A stretch of 64,000 nt of DNA from Nemopilema nomurai (GCA_003864495.1 ML133422.1:3537923-3601922); one strand, 5' to 3'. Shown: positions 1-12,720, counted from the first letter of the stretch. The notes: generated by a model from the letters alone, not told the origin. Numbers and translations are program-made.

Positions 1-51
1 GGACCCAAATAATCTCCAAATCTGAGAAACCCCCATTTCCAGTTTGATAAG

Positions 52-697
52 TCAGAGGAATGCTGAACGGTCAAAGTTGTTTATGAGTTAGAGGACATTT
101 TAAAGGTCAAAGTTTTTTGTAATTCAGAGGAACTTTCAACGGTCAAAGTTGTTTATAATTCAGAGGAACTTTGAACGGTCAAAGTCGTTTGTAATTCAGA
201 GGAACTTTGAACGGTCAAAGTCGTTTAAAAGTTAGAGGAACTTTGAACGGTCAAAGTCGCTTATAAGTCCGGGGAACTTTGAACGGTTAAAGTTGTTTAA
301 AAGTTAGAGGAACTTTGAACGGTCAAAGTCGCTTATAAGTCCGGGAACTTTGAACGGTTAAAGTTGTTTAAAAGTCAGAGGAACTTTGAACTGTCAAAGT
401 CGTTTATAAGTTAGAGGAACTTTGAACGGTCAAAGTCGTTTGTATTTCAGAGGAACTTTGAACGTTCAAAGTCGTTTGTAAGTTAGAGGAACTTTGAACG
501 GTCAAAGTCGTTTAAAAGTTAGAGGAACTTTGAACGGTCAAAGTTGTTTATAATTCAGAGGAACTTTGAACGGTCAAAGTTGTTTATAATTCAGAGGAAC
601 TTTGAACGGTCAAAGTCGTTTGTAATTCAGAGGAACTTTGAACGGTCAAAGTCGTTTATAAGTTAGAGGAACTTTGAACGGTGAAAGTCGTTTAAAT
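52..697. repeat. 36-bp tandem satellite, about 18 copies
   Basis: About eighteen head-to-tail copies of a 36-bp unit. Each unit contains an interrupted palindrome, CTTTGA-ACGG-TCAAAG, so every monomer could form a small hairpin. Copies differ mainly at a few positions (tcg or ttg after the palindrome; gtaattc, ataagtt or aaaagtt at the end), and one copy near position 345 lacks a base. The array ends abruptly near 697 and the promoter side of the 4E-BP gene follows. No coding function is apparent. Confidence 0.95.
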
Positions 698-1297
698 GCT
701 GATCTCCCCTTGCAGGATCTGCACGAGCCTCAAAGCAACTATCGGGAAGTTTTCAAATGACCAAGGCATACAACAGAAGCTTGCATGAGCTAGACATACT
801 GACTTGGATGATACCTCAGTTTTATTTTCGACAGTCCATTTGCCAAGTATGGACTTCGAACTGCTTTAAATGATAAAGATTCCTCGTGAGGGAATTTAGC
901 TCAATAGAAAATCATGCTTCTATGTGTCGTGTTAGTAATCCCAAAAAGACTCGCAAACCAGTGGCTTTTCCAAATTCAAAGGTGCCAAAACTCCACCGCA
1001 GCTGCGTTTTGTGATTGCATCAGCTCTGAAACAGGAACTCCCTTTTCCCAGGCCACTGTCAGAGCATGCGCAGAAGGCCTAACGGAAGTACGCATCTGAG
1101 TTGTGTTTACTACGCATGTCCAAATCATGCCTCGTGACAATGTTTTCGTCGCTGTTCTTGCTTGCGTAGGACCAGGATAAGGTGAAAAGGAAGGATCGCT
1201 GCAAAACGTTTCGATTTTATGCACAGCCAGAAACTTTCCTAGCAATCAATCCTCTCGCATATTGTCCTCTTTCGCTCTTCTGTCATTTGCAACCACG

Positions 1298-2720
1298 ATG
1301 AGCAGCCTGGAAAATGGAAATGACCAGAGGGAGCCGATTTCTCGAGGCATACCAATGCGGAGAGTCATTGTACAAGACCCTTCTCATATGCCCTCACATT
1401 ACTCTGAAACTCCCGGTGGAACCTTGTTCTCAACTACACCAGGAGGTAAGCATAGTTTCATCTTTCAAGACTAGAAAGTTTGAAACGGCTTTGAATATGA
1501 TATGAATGATAGAATATCAGGCAACTATTGTCTTGACGATGCAATGGCCATGTTAGCTTCCTAGGCCATTCGTCCAAAAGTTTGATCATCAAAAAGCCAC
1601 TTAAGGTATTATTCTTGTAATTATTTGATGCTAAGGGATTTATTGTCAAAGCAATTTGTAGTTTTTGAGGTAAACTGCTGGTTGTTGGAAGAAATGGAGA
1701 GACCAAGTGACGCTGAAGGCAATGTTTACATTTTGTAATGGAGCCTGGGCCCGTGCGAGAATCGCAGGTCGAACCATTTGCAGCACGTTTTTGTCCAGGC
1801 CTGCATGCGGCACTTGGGATTGTTAATAATTCCAGCTGCAACATCAATTTGTACCGGCTCAAAGAATTTGTATCGCTTGGCGGAGCATATTGACTAATAG
1901 AATTTTAAAGCATTTTTTAACAGCAAATGACGTAGGATTCTTAGGACGCACATACTTGCCTTGCTGATATGTACGAGGATATGGTGATTTACTTTCAGCT
2001 TTTTAAAGGCAACATTGGTTTTGGAAAAGTAGTTAACAGTAGCTATATTTTGAAAGCTGAATTGATAACTCAATTAAAGGAAGTATTGAACATAAATACA
2101 ATAAAATTTGTTAAATAAATCTGATCTATACTCATATCAGATGCCTTTTCATTGCACATCACCTTTTGGAGTTTTGAAAATTTGCATGTTTTCCATCCAC
2201 CAGCACAGAGGTTTTCAAGGTAAAAGAATCTGACATGATACAATTTTCCAGTCATTATAGCCTGTGTAAATATATTTTCAGGAACAAGAATCATTTACGA
2301 AAGAAAGTTTCTTCTTGATTTAAAGAACTCGCCACTATCCAAAACTCCAACTAAATTGCCAGTAATACCAGGTGTAACATTGGACGACAGTGGAAGAATT
2401 ATTGAAGAAGAGGAAGAAGCTAATGAGAATGAGAAAAACAAAGTAAATGAAAAGCAGGCTGTTCCAATGGAAGAGCATAATGGAAATAACCATAAGAAGG
2501 GCCAAGGTAAGATTTAGATCTGCAAAGTACTTCTAGGAAAGTAGACCTTAATCCACAACAGAAAGTGGGCCATTATTTTTGCTATTTGTTGTTTTAATTA
2601 GTCTTCAAATACTTTCATTTAAGGTCAAATGTAGTCTAATACTAACATATCCCAGTATACATGATAATTACTTTCATTTTGATTTTTGCAGATGATTTCC
2701 AGTTTGATATGGACATATGA
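1298..2720 (+). CDS. EIF4EBP: eIF4E-binding protein (4E-BP), three exons
   Basis: Spliced CDS with exons 1298-1445, 2282-2506 and 2692-2720; both introns are phase 1 and GT-AG. The product is 133 aa (human 4E-BPs are about 118-120). 4E-BPs block cap-dependent translation by competing with eIF4G for eIF4E and are released by mTORC1 phosphorylation. All hallmarks are visible: an RGIP variant of the RAIP motif (16-19), the two priming sites T38-P and T47-P in TPGG contexts, the YxxxxLL eIF4E-binding helix (Y55, L60, L61), the later sites S66-P and T71-P, and a C-terminal TOS motif FDMDI (129-133) for Raptor. An acidic insert (EEEEE, near residue 91) lengthens the middle. I chose the ATG at 1298; an upstream in-frame TTG at 1262 is not a credible start. 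Only the splice sites are inferred. Confidence 0.95.
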
Positions 2721-5184
2721 GTAGCTCCTAGGAGTGCATCAAAAGAAAACCAAGAAAAAAGCAATAAAAAGCTGCAATGAAGTTAAACTATGTTACTTCA
2801 GAGAGTATGCCATTCCTTAGTTACTGTCATTTATATATCTGTCTGCGTTTTGGTTTGACAACATGTTGGGAAAGCTTATCCACTTTCAGCTGGGAGATTT
2901 GGTTAAATGAAGCCCGAATTTTAAAGGACCTCTGATGAATAGTGCAAGCATGCCAAAAACATGCAGGGATGATCTGGTTCCAGCAGATGTTTTCCTTTGC
3001 CCTTTTCATTTTCTAGTAATATTGTTTTGAGACCAAATTGAAGATTAAATCTGGCACTTATCCCCTTTTCCCAGCTGTTCATTGTCATGAAACCTGCTGA
3101 ATTGTTCTGCTGTGTAAGAAAAACATTTCTCTCTGGGTTTTAAATCCAAAGAGAAAATTGGAAGACACGACAATTCTGTTCTGTTTGATCTGTACTAATA
3201 TGAAACTCTAATGGTAATCGCATTTAGTAGACATTTTATGTATATAACAAAGGGCTTAAACAAAATTGTTTACCTTGACAGAATTGGAAACCATTCAAAA
3301 TCATAAACAGTAGCCATTGAATTTTGTAAATGGTAATGTGTTATTCAATTTTCTTGTAAATTTCTTTTCCATACCAACTTATCACAAGCTTACAGGTTGG
3401 AGCAGTATACACCATTGAAGGTTACATTGTTAACATATCAAGTTTTTATGACAGTCAATAAATCATTTGAGTGTAAATGCATTTAAGGCAAATGCAAATG
3501 GTTGCTTGGTGAAATCTGGTATTTCACCAGAATTGTATGGCTAGGGAATTCTTATAATACATGTTTGAGCTCTTTACAATTTATAAATCATTTAATGTAA
3601 AATTCACTTCAGTCCTAAGCTGCTATAAAGACAATCTAGTTGGCGAGCCATTTTACTTTATCTGCAAGAAAGAGTGGAATTATGCCAAATTGAAAATATG
3701 TTCTATTCCATGGTCAGAGGCTGAACAGAGCAGCTTGCTTTTGTTTCAATTTAATCATCAAAGTCAAATTTTGTGGATGATAAACCTGAAATCTTGCAGG
3801 CAGAAATCCTTAGATTATTTCAGAAATGGCAGCATCTTTTGTTATAGCTTTAGCCTGTCTTTCCTTAGATTACTTGCTAACACTGGTTGCTTTTGTGCCA
3901 CAGATCTCAGTTTACTTGCCAATGGACCGCTTTCTCCCACCCCTCATTTTCTATAGTGCTTTGATTTTAGTCTTCATTTTTCGGCTACTGTTGAAAGTTA
4001 TTGTTTTTAGCAATTTTGTCATTGAGAAACCGTTGCCATAATGATGTTTATTTGACCCACAATTTCTTCCTTGTTTCGAATATGTTTTCTGAATATGTGT
4101 TGTGACTACCCTAAAAGCTCTACTAAGCCTCCAGGAGGGGAGGAGATTATATTATCTTCAATGTCCTTGAGGGGGCTTAATAGAGAGGAGGCTTATTGGA
4201 GAGGGGCCTTTTCTATAATATCAAGACCAATGATACTTTTACTGTACTTATAGATGCTGCATCCTTTTAGACCCTTGTGTTAGCTAATTCAATGCAACTT
4301 CCAATTGCATGAACAAACGGCTTGTGTTGTACTACGCAGACTAGTAGTTTCACGCATTCCTCGGTTGTGCAAAAACTGATAAAGGTTTTCTGGAGACGGA
4401 TCAATACATCCTTATTCAAACTCGGAGTTTTCATTCAGACAGTCGGTGTTTTAAGTGGCAAGAAAATTGGCAAGATAAGCAGTGCTTCACTTTTAGATAA
4501 GAAACACACAATCCTCGGAGATAACCTCATGCAACCTACCAGTTGAGGAAGTTGTCCAGTACAATAGATGGAAGTATTCTGTTCGTTAGATACTCGCTAT
4601 TAGCACTATAAGTAATGCGTGTTCGCCAGACCTTTGAGTGGGCATTTGAAACGGATTTTGTATAATCTTTCATTACTTCCAGTGAAGAGAGAGAGACGGC
4701 CTTCCAAGAACTTTGAATGCCCAGCAAATGATGGGGATAATCTTGAATATGTTTTAGATGCAGGCTCTACAAGGTCTCTCGAAAGGTTGATCCCGATCTT
4801 TTAAAATGTGTGTACGTTTTTTGCGTTGGTTCCTTGTCAAAATTATCTTTAATGGTGTTACCACGGAATTATTTTTGTTAGAATGATACGTCAAACAACT
4901 CTGTGTTCCAAAACACGCTCATTTGCCTAAAGCAAATGAAAGTCATTTTTCACCTCATTTCCTTTGCATTTTGAACCTCTTTCTGAAAGCCTGCAAAAGA
5001 TAAACATTTGCATTTCAATCCAAAAGTCTGGGGGCAGGCTAATTTTTGGTTATGTCTAGGTTTCCTTGTGATAAATGGATTCCAGTGCTTATTTCTAGGG
5101 AGGAGTTTATTTCCTTCTTTGAATCCAAAGGTAGGGGGAAATGGTTAAGAGTCGTGCCTGCTTTGCAAATTTCACTTAGGCACG
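2721..5184. other. 4E-BP 3' UTR and AT-rich intergenic DNA
   Basis: No supportable gene. Possible polyadenylation signals AATAAA lie at 2763-2768 (very close to the stop) and at 3457-3462. An open frame at 3561-3956 has no family features or splice context, and I treat it as noise in the 3' flank. Confidence 0.5.
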
Positions 5185-5522
5185 GTAGGATCCGTATCTT
5201 TTCTGGGAAAGATCAGTACCTTTTTGGGTACGATTAGAAGCGAATCCATTTGGATCCGTACCTTCATCGGCGCCTTGTAAACGGGTGGATACGGATCCGC
5301 AAAGGCACGGCAGTGAAACGAGACCACCAAATTGAAAATTAACAATCACCTTGTCATTGCGCATACTAAAAAGAGAGATTCGCTTTTGGTCCGTTCCCGT
5401 GTAAACGCTTTATAGTTTAGGATCCGATCTCGTGTAAACGCTTGTGCATCGTACCCATATCGTACCTAAAAGATCTGGATCTTTTGGATCCGTACCTTTT
5501 ACTCTCGTGTAAACGGGGCCTT
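5185..5522. repeat. Unclassified dispersed-repeat fragment with ggatccgtac and gtgtaaacg motifs
   Basis: Variants of GGATCCGTACC and GTGTAAACG recur several times in both orientations across about 340 bp. This suggests a short non-autonomous element rather than unique sequence. The right edge reads gtgtaaacggggcc, but I could not find a matching inverted left end. A related piece appears at 50050-50146 inside an ADAMTS intron. Confidence 0.5.
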
Positions 5523-5582
5523 ATTGGGTGATTTTGTTTGTTACATTTATCCAAAGTTCTACATTTTTGCGGCCCAGCCTAA

Positions 5583-6289
5583 AGCCTGAAATACACGATC
5601 AGTTTTTAACTGACAGTTTTCAGTCTTCAGTCAAAAACTGATCGTGTATTTAGCAAAAACTGATAAAAACTGATGCTTTAATGACCTTCAGTTTTTGACT
5701 GAAGAAGTTGAACACGTCCAACTTCATCAGTTTTTGACTGATGGAATTTCTATTCATTGATGTAGACTCCATTGTTTAAAGCTGGCGCCCCTATAATCCC
5801 CTTGCGCAAGATCGCCAAATACCTTACAGTGGCTGCTAGTTGAATACTTGCAGGGATAGAATCACGCATATTTGTGTCGTATTTTGAAATGTTCACCTTA
5901 ATCAGCTCCAACAACTCGTCAAAATTTTCAGGCGTCATTCTCAGAAATTTTCAATACTCTCCTTCATCCTCCGATCTTAACTCTTGTAGAAGAGTGTCGT
6001 AAACACAGAGGTTAGTTCTCCTACTCAACCATGGCTTTACCCAAACAGACATTGCTTTCTTTTTTCGATATTTTCGCCTTTTTTGACGACCAGAGCCGCA
6101 GCCAGAACAACAGCAGTTGTTTCTTGATCAAGCTCCATTGTAAAAAAAGCCGATCTAATCAAAACGTGAAACTGAAGACTGTCAGTCAAAAACTGATAAA
6201 AACTGATCGTGTATGAAGGACATCAGTTTTTGAAAAACTGAAAACTGTCAGTCAAAAAACTGATAAAAACTGATCGTGTATTTCAGGCT
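5583..6289 (-). mobile_element. PIF/Harbinger-type DNA element, internally deleted
   Basis: A 707-bp element with imperfect terminal inverted repeats beginning AGCCTGAAATACACGATCAG at 5583 and its complement ending at 6289. It is flanked by perfect TAA duplications at 5580-5582 and 6290-6292; three-base TWA target duplications are typical of PIF/Harbinger. Subterminal regions are full of CAGTTTTTGACTGA motifs in both orientations. The interior carries a decayed transposase start on the minus strand (separate entry). The element is far too short to be autonomous. Confidence 0.88.
5750..6105 (-). pseudogene. Harbinger transposase N-terminal remnant
   Basis: On the minus strand a frame runs from a basic stretch (RQKRRKYRKKK), through VWVKPWLSRR and DTLLQELRSEDEGEY, an in-frame TGA at 5953-5951, then KFLRMTPENFDELLELI and a helix ending LAATVRYLA. 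This order (basic segment, W-V-x-P-W, YxTLLxELR, FxNFLRM, LxxTLRFLA) is the N-terminus of HARBI1-like transposases. The catalytic DDE region is missing. The premature TGA is one base from CGA, so CpG decay is a likely cause. The product is certainly inactive. Confidence 0.85.
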
Positions 6290-7691
6290 TAAGTTCCCCG
6301 TGTTGATGATCCAGTTCCTCTTTTTGATGTCTCAGTGATTTTCGCTGCTTTTCCGTTGGATGAATGATGAGGCAGCTATAGTGCCCCACCCTACATTGTA
6401 GTCGTTCTATTGTTGTCGCCGCGAAGGAGCATGAATTTTCATGCCACGCGCAAAGCGTTGCTGGTGTTGCCAGCGAGGGAAAGGAGGCAAATGCGTTGCT
6501 GTGGTGTTGTCGGCCTATTTGTTGGTGAGTTTTTCGATACCCCGGTTCCCCGCGCTTGCTATTTGCTAATAAAGAGAGCTCTTTGCTATCTGCCTTGCGT
6601 ATGCATTTTCAGACTTTGCCAATTTAGCGTGTTCTGCTGAGGGATTGAAAGAAACTTGCTATATGGATATGATGGTTTTAGGCCTTTTTAGCTAGGCCTT
6701 TTTAGCTAGGCCCTTGTTTACGTCAGTTCTTTTATGCAAAACCAGGTCTAAAACATAGATAATAAACTACACTCATCCTTGCTAAGGTGGGACTATGTTT
6801 TAGCCTTGACGGCTCAATGAAATGTTGAAGTGCAGCACACCCGCTTGTTTGAAAAGTTACTGGAATCCATAGAAAACCATGATTTTTGGTATGTTATACT
6901 TGTAGTTGTTTTTTCCTGAAAATTGTTACGCCATTCAGTTGGTTTGTTGACCCTTTAAAAGTGATAAATTTATTAAGTGCGTCAAACAGGCATTACAAAG
7001 CTGTTTTGAAGTTTAATAATTTAAGAAGTTCAGGGGGATTCTTGTGTTTCCTTGAAACGCAAGTAGTCGGTGACGTGTAGGTGGAGCAAACACGCGTTCG
7101 TGAAGAAGGGATCGTAGCGGTTTCAAGTGGCAGCTCCTGAATTCATGCATAATTGGATAACCGTCAATTGTCTGATTATGGGGTCACACAATTTTGGATT
7201 AAGCCTGAAACGCAAAGTAGCAATTTTACACTGTCACATTCTGCATTCTACACACAAACATCTCTGCCGAAAAGTACCTTGACTAAAGCACACAGAATAT
7301 AATTTAATGCAAATTTGTGGTCTATGTTAAATCGATTGTTGTTCCACCTTGTGCTTTGTTTAGAAGAAGTGAAATGCTGAAAAGGCAGTTGTAAAAAGTC
7401 ATTCTAATGTAATTGACAAACCATAAAGAGTTCTTGATTGTTTATCCTTTGCATGCCTATTGGAACTGGGGGCTGGAGCCATCTCCACAAAGAACATTGC
7501 TGTACCATTTTTAGTTTTTAAAGGTGTTGTGCAAAGCTGACCATGAATTTGTCTCACTGACGGTATGAAGTACCTTGTTTCAACAGTGAACCATGTTTGA
7601 TTCCTTTGCAAGGAAGTCCATTTGTTGATGCCTAGTTTGATAGCCAATAGATTTCCTTGTTGTAGTTGCTGGCAAGAAAGGATCAAAAGCT
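6290..7691. other. Intergenic stretch upstream of the STELLO-like gene
   Basis: No gene seen. It contains a short direct repeat of AGGCCTTTTTAGCT near 6680-6712. The last few hundred bases presumably hold the promoter and 5' UTR of the next gene, but no clear TATA box is visible. Confidence 0.4.
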
Positions 7692-10017
7692 ATGCAGAAT
7701 CTCACCTCTAAAACTAGCCTGCTCACCATTGTCATCATTCTTGGGTTGGCACTGTTGTACTTGTGGTTCAGGTACAGTGCCGGCTTGGCAACTCTTTTGC
7801 ACCAACGTGCTGTATGGGAGGTCCGATATGACAACCTTCTCCATCAGTTTGAGAAGTATACTGCACAGGTCAGCATGATTCTTATTGCGTCTGTAGGAAA
7901 TTAGTTTGTGGGTAGGACCAAGCAGTGGACGGGCCTCTTAAGTAGGAGATTGCTTAAGCACTCCCCTTTCTAACTGTCATGTCCTGAAACATTCAGCAAA
8001 TATCATAAGCCTTCTATGGTGCAAATGTTCTGAACTTGTTGGTATGAAGCTGTTGTCTAAATGTTACACTTAATGAAGTAGTTGTTGCTGCTGCGAGATA
8101 ATTCTTAAAGCTTTGCTTTGTAGTTTTTTCTTCAGGCAATCCAATTTCATATTTCTGTTATTTAGCAAAATATTTCAAATTTACCAAATACACATTAACC
8201 ATGAATATATTCACGGATAATGCAAATTTAGATGTTGAGATATTTGTAATGAGAAGCTGCCCAGGAGACATACTGGAGACATATTGTAATTTAATCTTGT
8301 CATATACTATCTGTAAGTAGAAAAGCAAACTGTTTCTGCTTTAGGGGATGTTTTTGTACACAATGAACCATTGACTCTGGAAAGGAAAAAATTTCATTCA
8401 TGAGGTGTCTGTTTGTCTCATTTTTTTGTAAATGTGTTTGTGTTGAGAGACCTGATGGCTGTCTCATCTTCAGTGTGTTTGACATGGCTTGTTTTATTTC
8501 AACATAATCATTTTTAGATGGATGTGAAGTCCAGTAAGTTAAATTGGAAAAGCGTTAGAGAAGAAAAAATGCTTAAGACTGGAATTGATTGGGATAACTT
8601 CAAGTTTTCAAATGCACTGCCAACTCCAGACAAAAAGGACATGCATGATAAATGGCTAGTTGTGACAACAATCAGTGAGCCAACAGAAGATGTAAAAAAG
8701 TTGGCCAAAGTTGAAGGATGGAAGTTGCTAGTTGTTGGGGATAAAAAGACTCCAGAGCCTTGGCAGTAAGTCAAGACTTTTTTAGTTGCTCAATATATAG
8801 CTTTTAAAGCAGTTTCTGTATGATCCATTTTCTTTATTTCATAATTGGATTTGCTTCAGCATCATTTTAATGTCAATTCCACTACATAGAATGTCACATT
8901 AACCGTACCTACAACTTACTACCCTACAAGGAAATAAAGCACTTTTAAAAATTGCTTATGATCTGCTAAGGATGTGAAGTCTTGGTTTTTCAGTGTTGAC
9001 AATGTAATTTATCTGGGGATTAAAGAGCAAGAAGCACTTGGATATCACTTTACAAAACTGATGCCATATGGAAACTATGCTAGGAAATCAATTGGACATT
9101 TGTACGCTATACATCATGGCGCCAAGTACATCTATGAAACTGATGATGACAACCACCCTTCCGATGGGAAGCTTCACTTCCATGAGAAACCAAGAGACTC
9201 ATATCTTGTTTATAGTACAAATCGATCTGTTGTGAATGCCTATGAGTTTCTGGGTCAAAGTACCATCTGGCCTAGGGGCTATCCTCTTGACATGATCGCA
9301 GAGTCCCCAGAATACCATGCAATGAAATGCAAGGGAGCACGACCTCTTGTCCAACAGGGTGTTGTAGATGGTGATCCAGACATTGATGCAATATATCGCT
9401 TGACAAGAAAAGATAAAGGCGTGCGTCTAGATGTTCGATTTGACAGAGAACAAGATGTCATTTTGCTTCCTAAGGGAAGTTTTTGTCCATATAATGCTCA
9501 GAACACACTTTATCTTTATGATGCATTTTGGTCCCTGCAATTCCCTTCAACAGTTAATATGCGCATTACAGATATTTGGCGTAGTTATTTCATGCAGCGG
9601 CTGTTTTGGGAAATCGGGGGCCATCTTAGCTTTTTCCCCCCAAGTGCCTACCAGTACAGAAGTGCCCACAACTACTTGAAGGACTTCAAAGATGAGAAGC
9701 TGTTGTACCATGACTCTGGTCGGATGGTCGACTTTTTACTGAATTGGAAGCCCAGGTTTGAGGACCTTTTTGACAATATTTTGGACTTATCCATCCAGTT
9801 TGCCCACACAGGGTTTTGGGGACCAGCTGATATTCACTTGACCGAAGCATGGTTACAAGACCTTGTAAGAGTCGGCTACAAAAGACCAGCAAAAAAGCCC
9901 CTACAAGGGCCATGCCAGCATATTGTGGCGAAAAGTCTTGTTGAGAAAAAGCCAAAGGAACAGCCTTCATCATACCTACGTGCTGGCAAGAAATTGGTCA
10001 ATGTGATTGCAGTTTAA
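7692..10017 (+). CDS. STELLO/DUF288-family type II membrane protein (putative glycosyltransferase-like)
   Basis: Spliced CDS with exons 7692-7868, 8518-8765 and 8994-10017 (intron phases 0 and 2), giving 482 aa. Residues 9-26 form a hydrophobic signal-anchor after a short N-terminus, so a type II Golgi/ER protein is predicted. The lumenal part matches the DUF288/STELLO family: a W-L-V-V-T-T-I-S entry strand in exon 2, a YIYETDDDN stretch with the D192-D194 acidic triad that would be the DxD-like site, WPRGYPLD, QQGVVDGDPDIDAIYRLTR, PYNAQNT, and RSYFMQRLFWEIG near the C-terminal half. In plants STELLO proteins assist cellulose synthase assembly in the Golgi; the animal role and substrate are unknown, so I assign no reaction. 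Most of the domain is in one large terminal exon. Splice junctions are inferred but all phases agree. Confidence 0.9.
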
Positions 10018-12267
10018 CTTTTTATTGCTTAGAATTGATCTTCTTATTTATAGTAGATAGTTCTTTTTTGCTAATTTAGAATGGCTAACCATCCAAAGGG
10101 ATTTGTATCTCATAAACTTAATTTACTGCCACTGCACCTGGGGACAAAAATCTATGAAGTTTTGTGTGATGCTCAACTGAATGTGTTGACAGATAAATAT
10201 TTGAAAATTGGAGACCTTTTAGTGAGGCCAATTAGGCAACTGTCCCAATAATGTTGACCTAGGGATAAGGGAAGCCACATCAGTATGTATGTTTATTGAT
10301 TAATTTCTAATCAAGAACCATTATGGCTACTTGGGTGTATATTTTGTAAGGCTTACTGTAACTTTTATTTGGTAACTTGAGCCTCATTTATTTTTGAACT
10401 GTTGCTTTTTCATGTTATAATTCTTCTTTGCGACAGAGCAATAATGTTATTACCTTTCATGACATAAACTTAAATTGTAAGCTAACAACAGAGATTCTTG
10501 CATGTTCCCTAGCTTCAAGAAATGGTTAGTGAAATGAAATCCATCACCATTCATCAATTGACAAGCTTTATGCCAGTTATTCAATTAATCTAAATGAACA
10601 ATTCATCTCAGTGCTTGGTAAGTTGTAAACTTTCATTCAGCTTTTATTTTTTCCCGCACTTTATTAACTTTACTTTTCTCCGCAACGTTACTTTGAGAAT
10701 TACTTTATTTTACTTTATGTCAAATAATGCATTTTTCAAAATTGTTGCCAAAATATGACGCACAACCATAAAGTTTTAAAGGACTTTATTCAATTAATTT
10801 CTTAGCTTTAATTAAGTTTGGAAGTACTTGTTGAGAGTCTCAATTAATAAATAATTTGAAGTTGCGCAATTAAGCTTTCAAGTAACAAAGTAATTTTGCT
10901 TGTTTGATAATGCATTTTGCAGAAATATAAATTGTTCAGGGAATGTCATTAAGAAGTTTTAAAGTACCTGCTTATTAGCCCTATCTTTATGGTCGAGTCT
11001 CTCTAACTTTTGATGTTATTAGAGTAATTTTGGCATTTGTGAATTGGAATTACGCCACTTCTTAAGTCAAAGGAACAGGTAAAGGGCGGGAAAGATGAAG
11101 ACAAACAAAGTATGCAAATTTGACAGATTGAAAAACTGGTTTTCGCATTTTGCTAGTCATACGTCCTGGCTGAAAAGAACAGAGATAACATCAATGGTCT
11201 TTTAAAGAAACATCACTGAACGTTCAAGGCGGTGCCTGCAAAGGACTAGACCGATTTGTTCTTTTAAGGTAAAAGACTTGAGATTTGATTTAGCAATGAC
11301 TATCTGCCAGTTTTGGTTTAATCCAACAATTAGAAATCTTGGTGCTGACCTATTTGCATTTAATCAAGTTTTCCTGGTGAAATGTTGATGCCCAAAAAGA
11401 GCTACATAGCTTTCAATGTCTGCACAGAGTTTCATCCTATTAGGGTGTGTCCTTTATCTGTCTAGTATGATAAGACCTTGCATAAAGATATTTACAGCTT
11501 GTCTTATCGGGATGAGACCAGCAAAGTAATCCCTACGACTCGGTTTGCTATTAATTTGGTCTTTTGTTGTCGCTGTGTACTGAACATCAACAAAGCAAAT
11601 TAAGACTTACGACGGATGCCACGAAGTTGTGTCTGTTTTCTATTTTCTGTTTTCCAGTGTTGCAAAGATGCCTATCATCTACATTTTTATCTTTGGCAAG
11701 CTTTATCTGCTTACTGCATAGAAATTTCTGTGATTCTTCGTGCAACACCCACTATCTCTTGCATCGCGTAACTTTTGCTAGGACTCAACTCTTTTTCGAT
11801 TCATGCGTCAACAATTTTCGAGTCATGTGTTGCTTTTTCTTTTAATTCCCCTCATTCAGTGGGCAGTGCATGGCAACATCTTGTTGTTTGAAATAAATCT
11901 AACAATACGTTTATCTGTGGGTTTATTCTCTGTTATTTTCAGCAAGATGGCCAACATCTAGTTGAGAACAGCAAGGTTTTTGCTATCAACACTTTCACTC
12001 CTTTTATTTTAGATTCATTGTTCTTTTACTTGGGGACATCAGACCATGTTTATTTGAATTTTAAGGTACAACGTGTCTCGTATACTCTTAGAGATCACTA
12101 TCTAAGTTCTTGATAACCAAATGCTTGCTTGATTTTCAAAGTGTACACAGGTTGAACAAGAAAAGCACTTCTAATCATTGCGTGTATCAAGTTTGCCAAA
12201 AGCCACTCTATCACACATCGCAATACACTTTAGTAGCATAGCAAACAGTTGGAGGGTTGTTGATGAA
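10018..12267. other. AT-rich intergenic region
   Basis: No gene, RNA or element that I can support. AATAAA hexamers at 10846-10851 and 11892-11897 are possible but unremarkable polyadenylation signals in this AT-rich DNA. It separates the convergent STELLO-like and light-chain genes. Confidence 0.4.
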
Positions 12268-12720
12268 TTACGCGGACATTACCCTTCTAATCATGTCTCT
12301 GTACACGACATTTTTAGATTGGTCCTCGTGTTGATTTACGATGAGGTTGATGTCATCTTCAGTCATCTTGTCTCCAATGTTCATCAATATCAGCTTCAGC
12401 TCTGCATACCTCACCACCCCGCACTGGTCCCGGTCCATTGTCCCCAGCCCCTCGACCATGTCATCGTAGCTGGCTCTGGCGGCCACCTTCGAAAGCTGCT
12501 TGTAAATGGCATAGAACGTCTCGAACTCCACTCGCGTGCCATCAAGCTGGGACGCTTTCAAACACTTGTTGACATCCGCGGTAAGAGGGTTGAGTCCAAG
12601 TGAACGCAATACGTCAACAATTCTGTCGTAGTCCACTTTCATGTCCCCAACTCGGTCGAAGATTGAATAGCAATCCTTCATCTCCTCAATCAGCTCTTCC
12701 TCTGTCAGAGTCTCGTCCAT
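12268..12720 (-). CDS. Myosin essential light chain-like EF-hand protein, copy A (intronless)
   Basis: A single-exon 150-aa protein. The order matches the myosin essential (alkali) light chain: LTEEELIEEMKDCYSIFDR (EF1 entering helix), VLRSLGLNPLTADV (linker matching the ALGxNPT signature), VEFETFYAIYKQ, DDMVEGLGTMDRD (EF3) and a C-terminal HED-containing EF4. Essential light chains clasp the first IQ motif of the myosin heavy-chain neck. The EF3 loop has D at 1 and 3 but Cys at position 5, so calcium binding is doubtful; the other loops are degenerate, as is normal for this family. The start at 12720 is preferred over an upstream in-frame ATG at 12873 because a TATA box at 12815-12808 lies between them. 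Paralogues lie at 15.3 and 19.2 kb. Confidence 0.92.
   Translation of the reverse strand: MDETLTEEELIEEMKDCYSIFDRVGDMKVDYDRIVDVLRSLGLNPLTADVNKCLKASQLDGTRVEFETFYAIYKQLSKVAARASYDDMVEGLGTMDRDQCGVVRYAELKLILMNIGDKMTEDDINLIVNQHEDQSKNVVYRDMIRRVMSA

Noticed and set aside
3561..3956. 131-codon plus-strand ORF downstream of 4E-BP
   Set aside because: Low complexity, AT-rich, no domain; it lies in the 3' flank.
12178..12603. 141-codon plus-strand ORF
   Set aside because: It is the antisense shadow of light-chain copy A.
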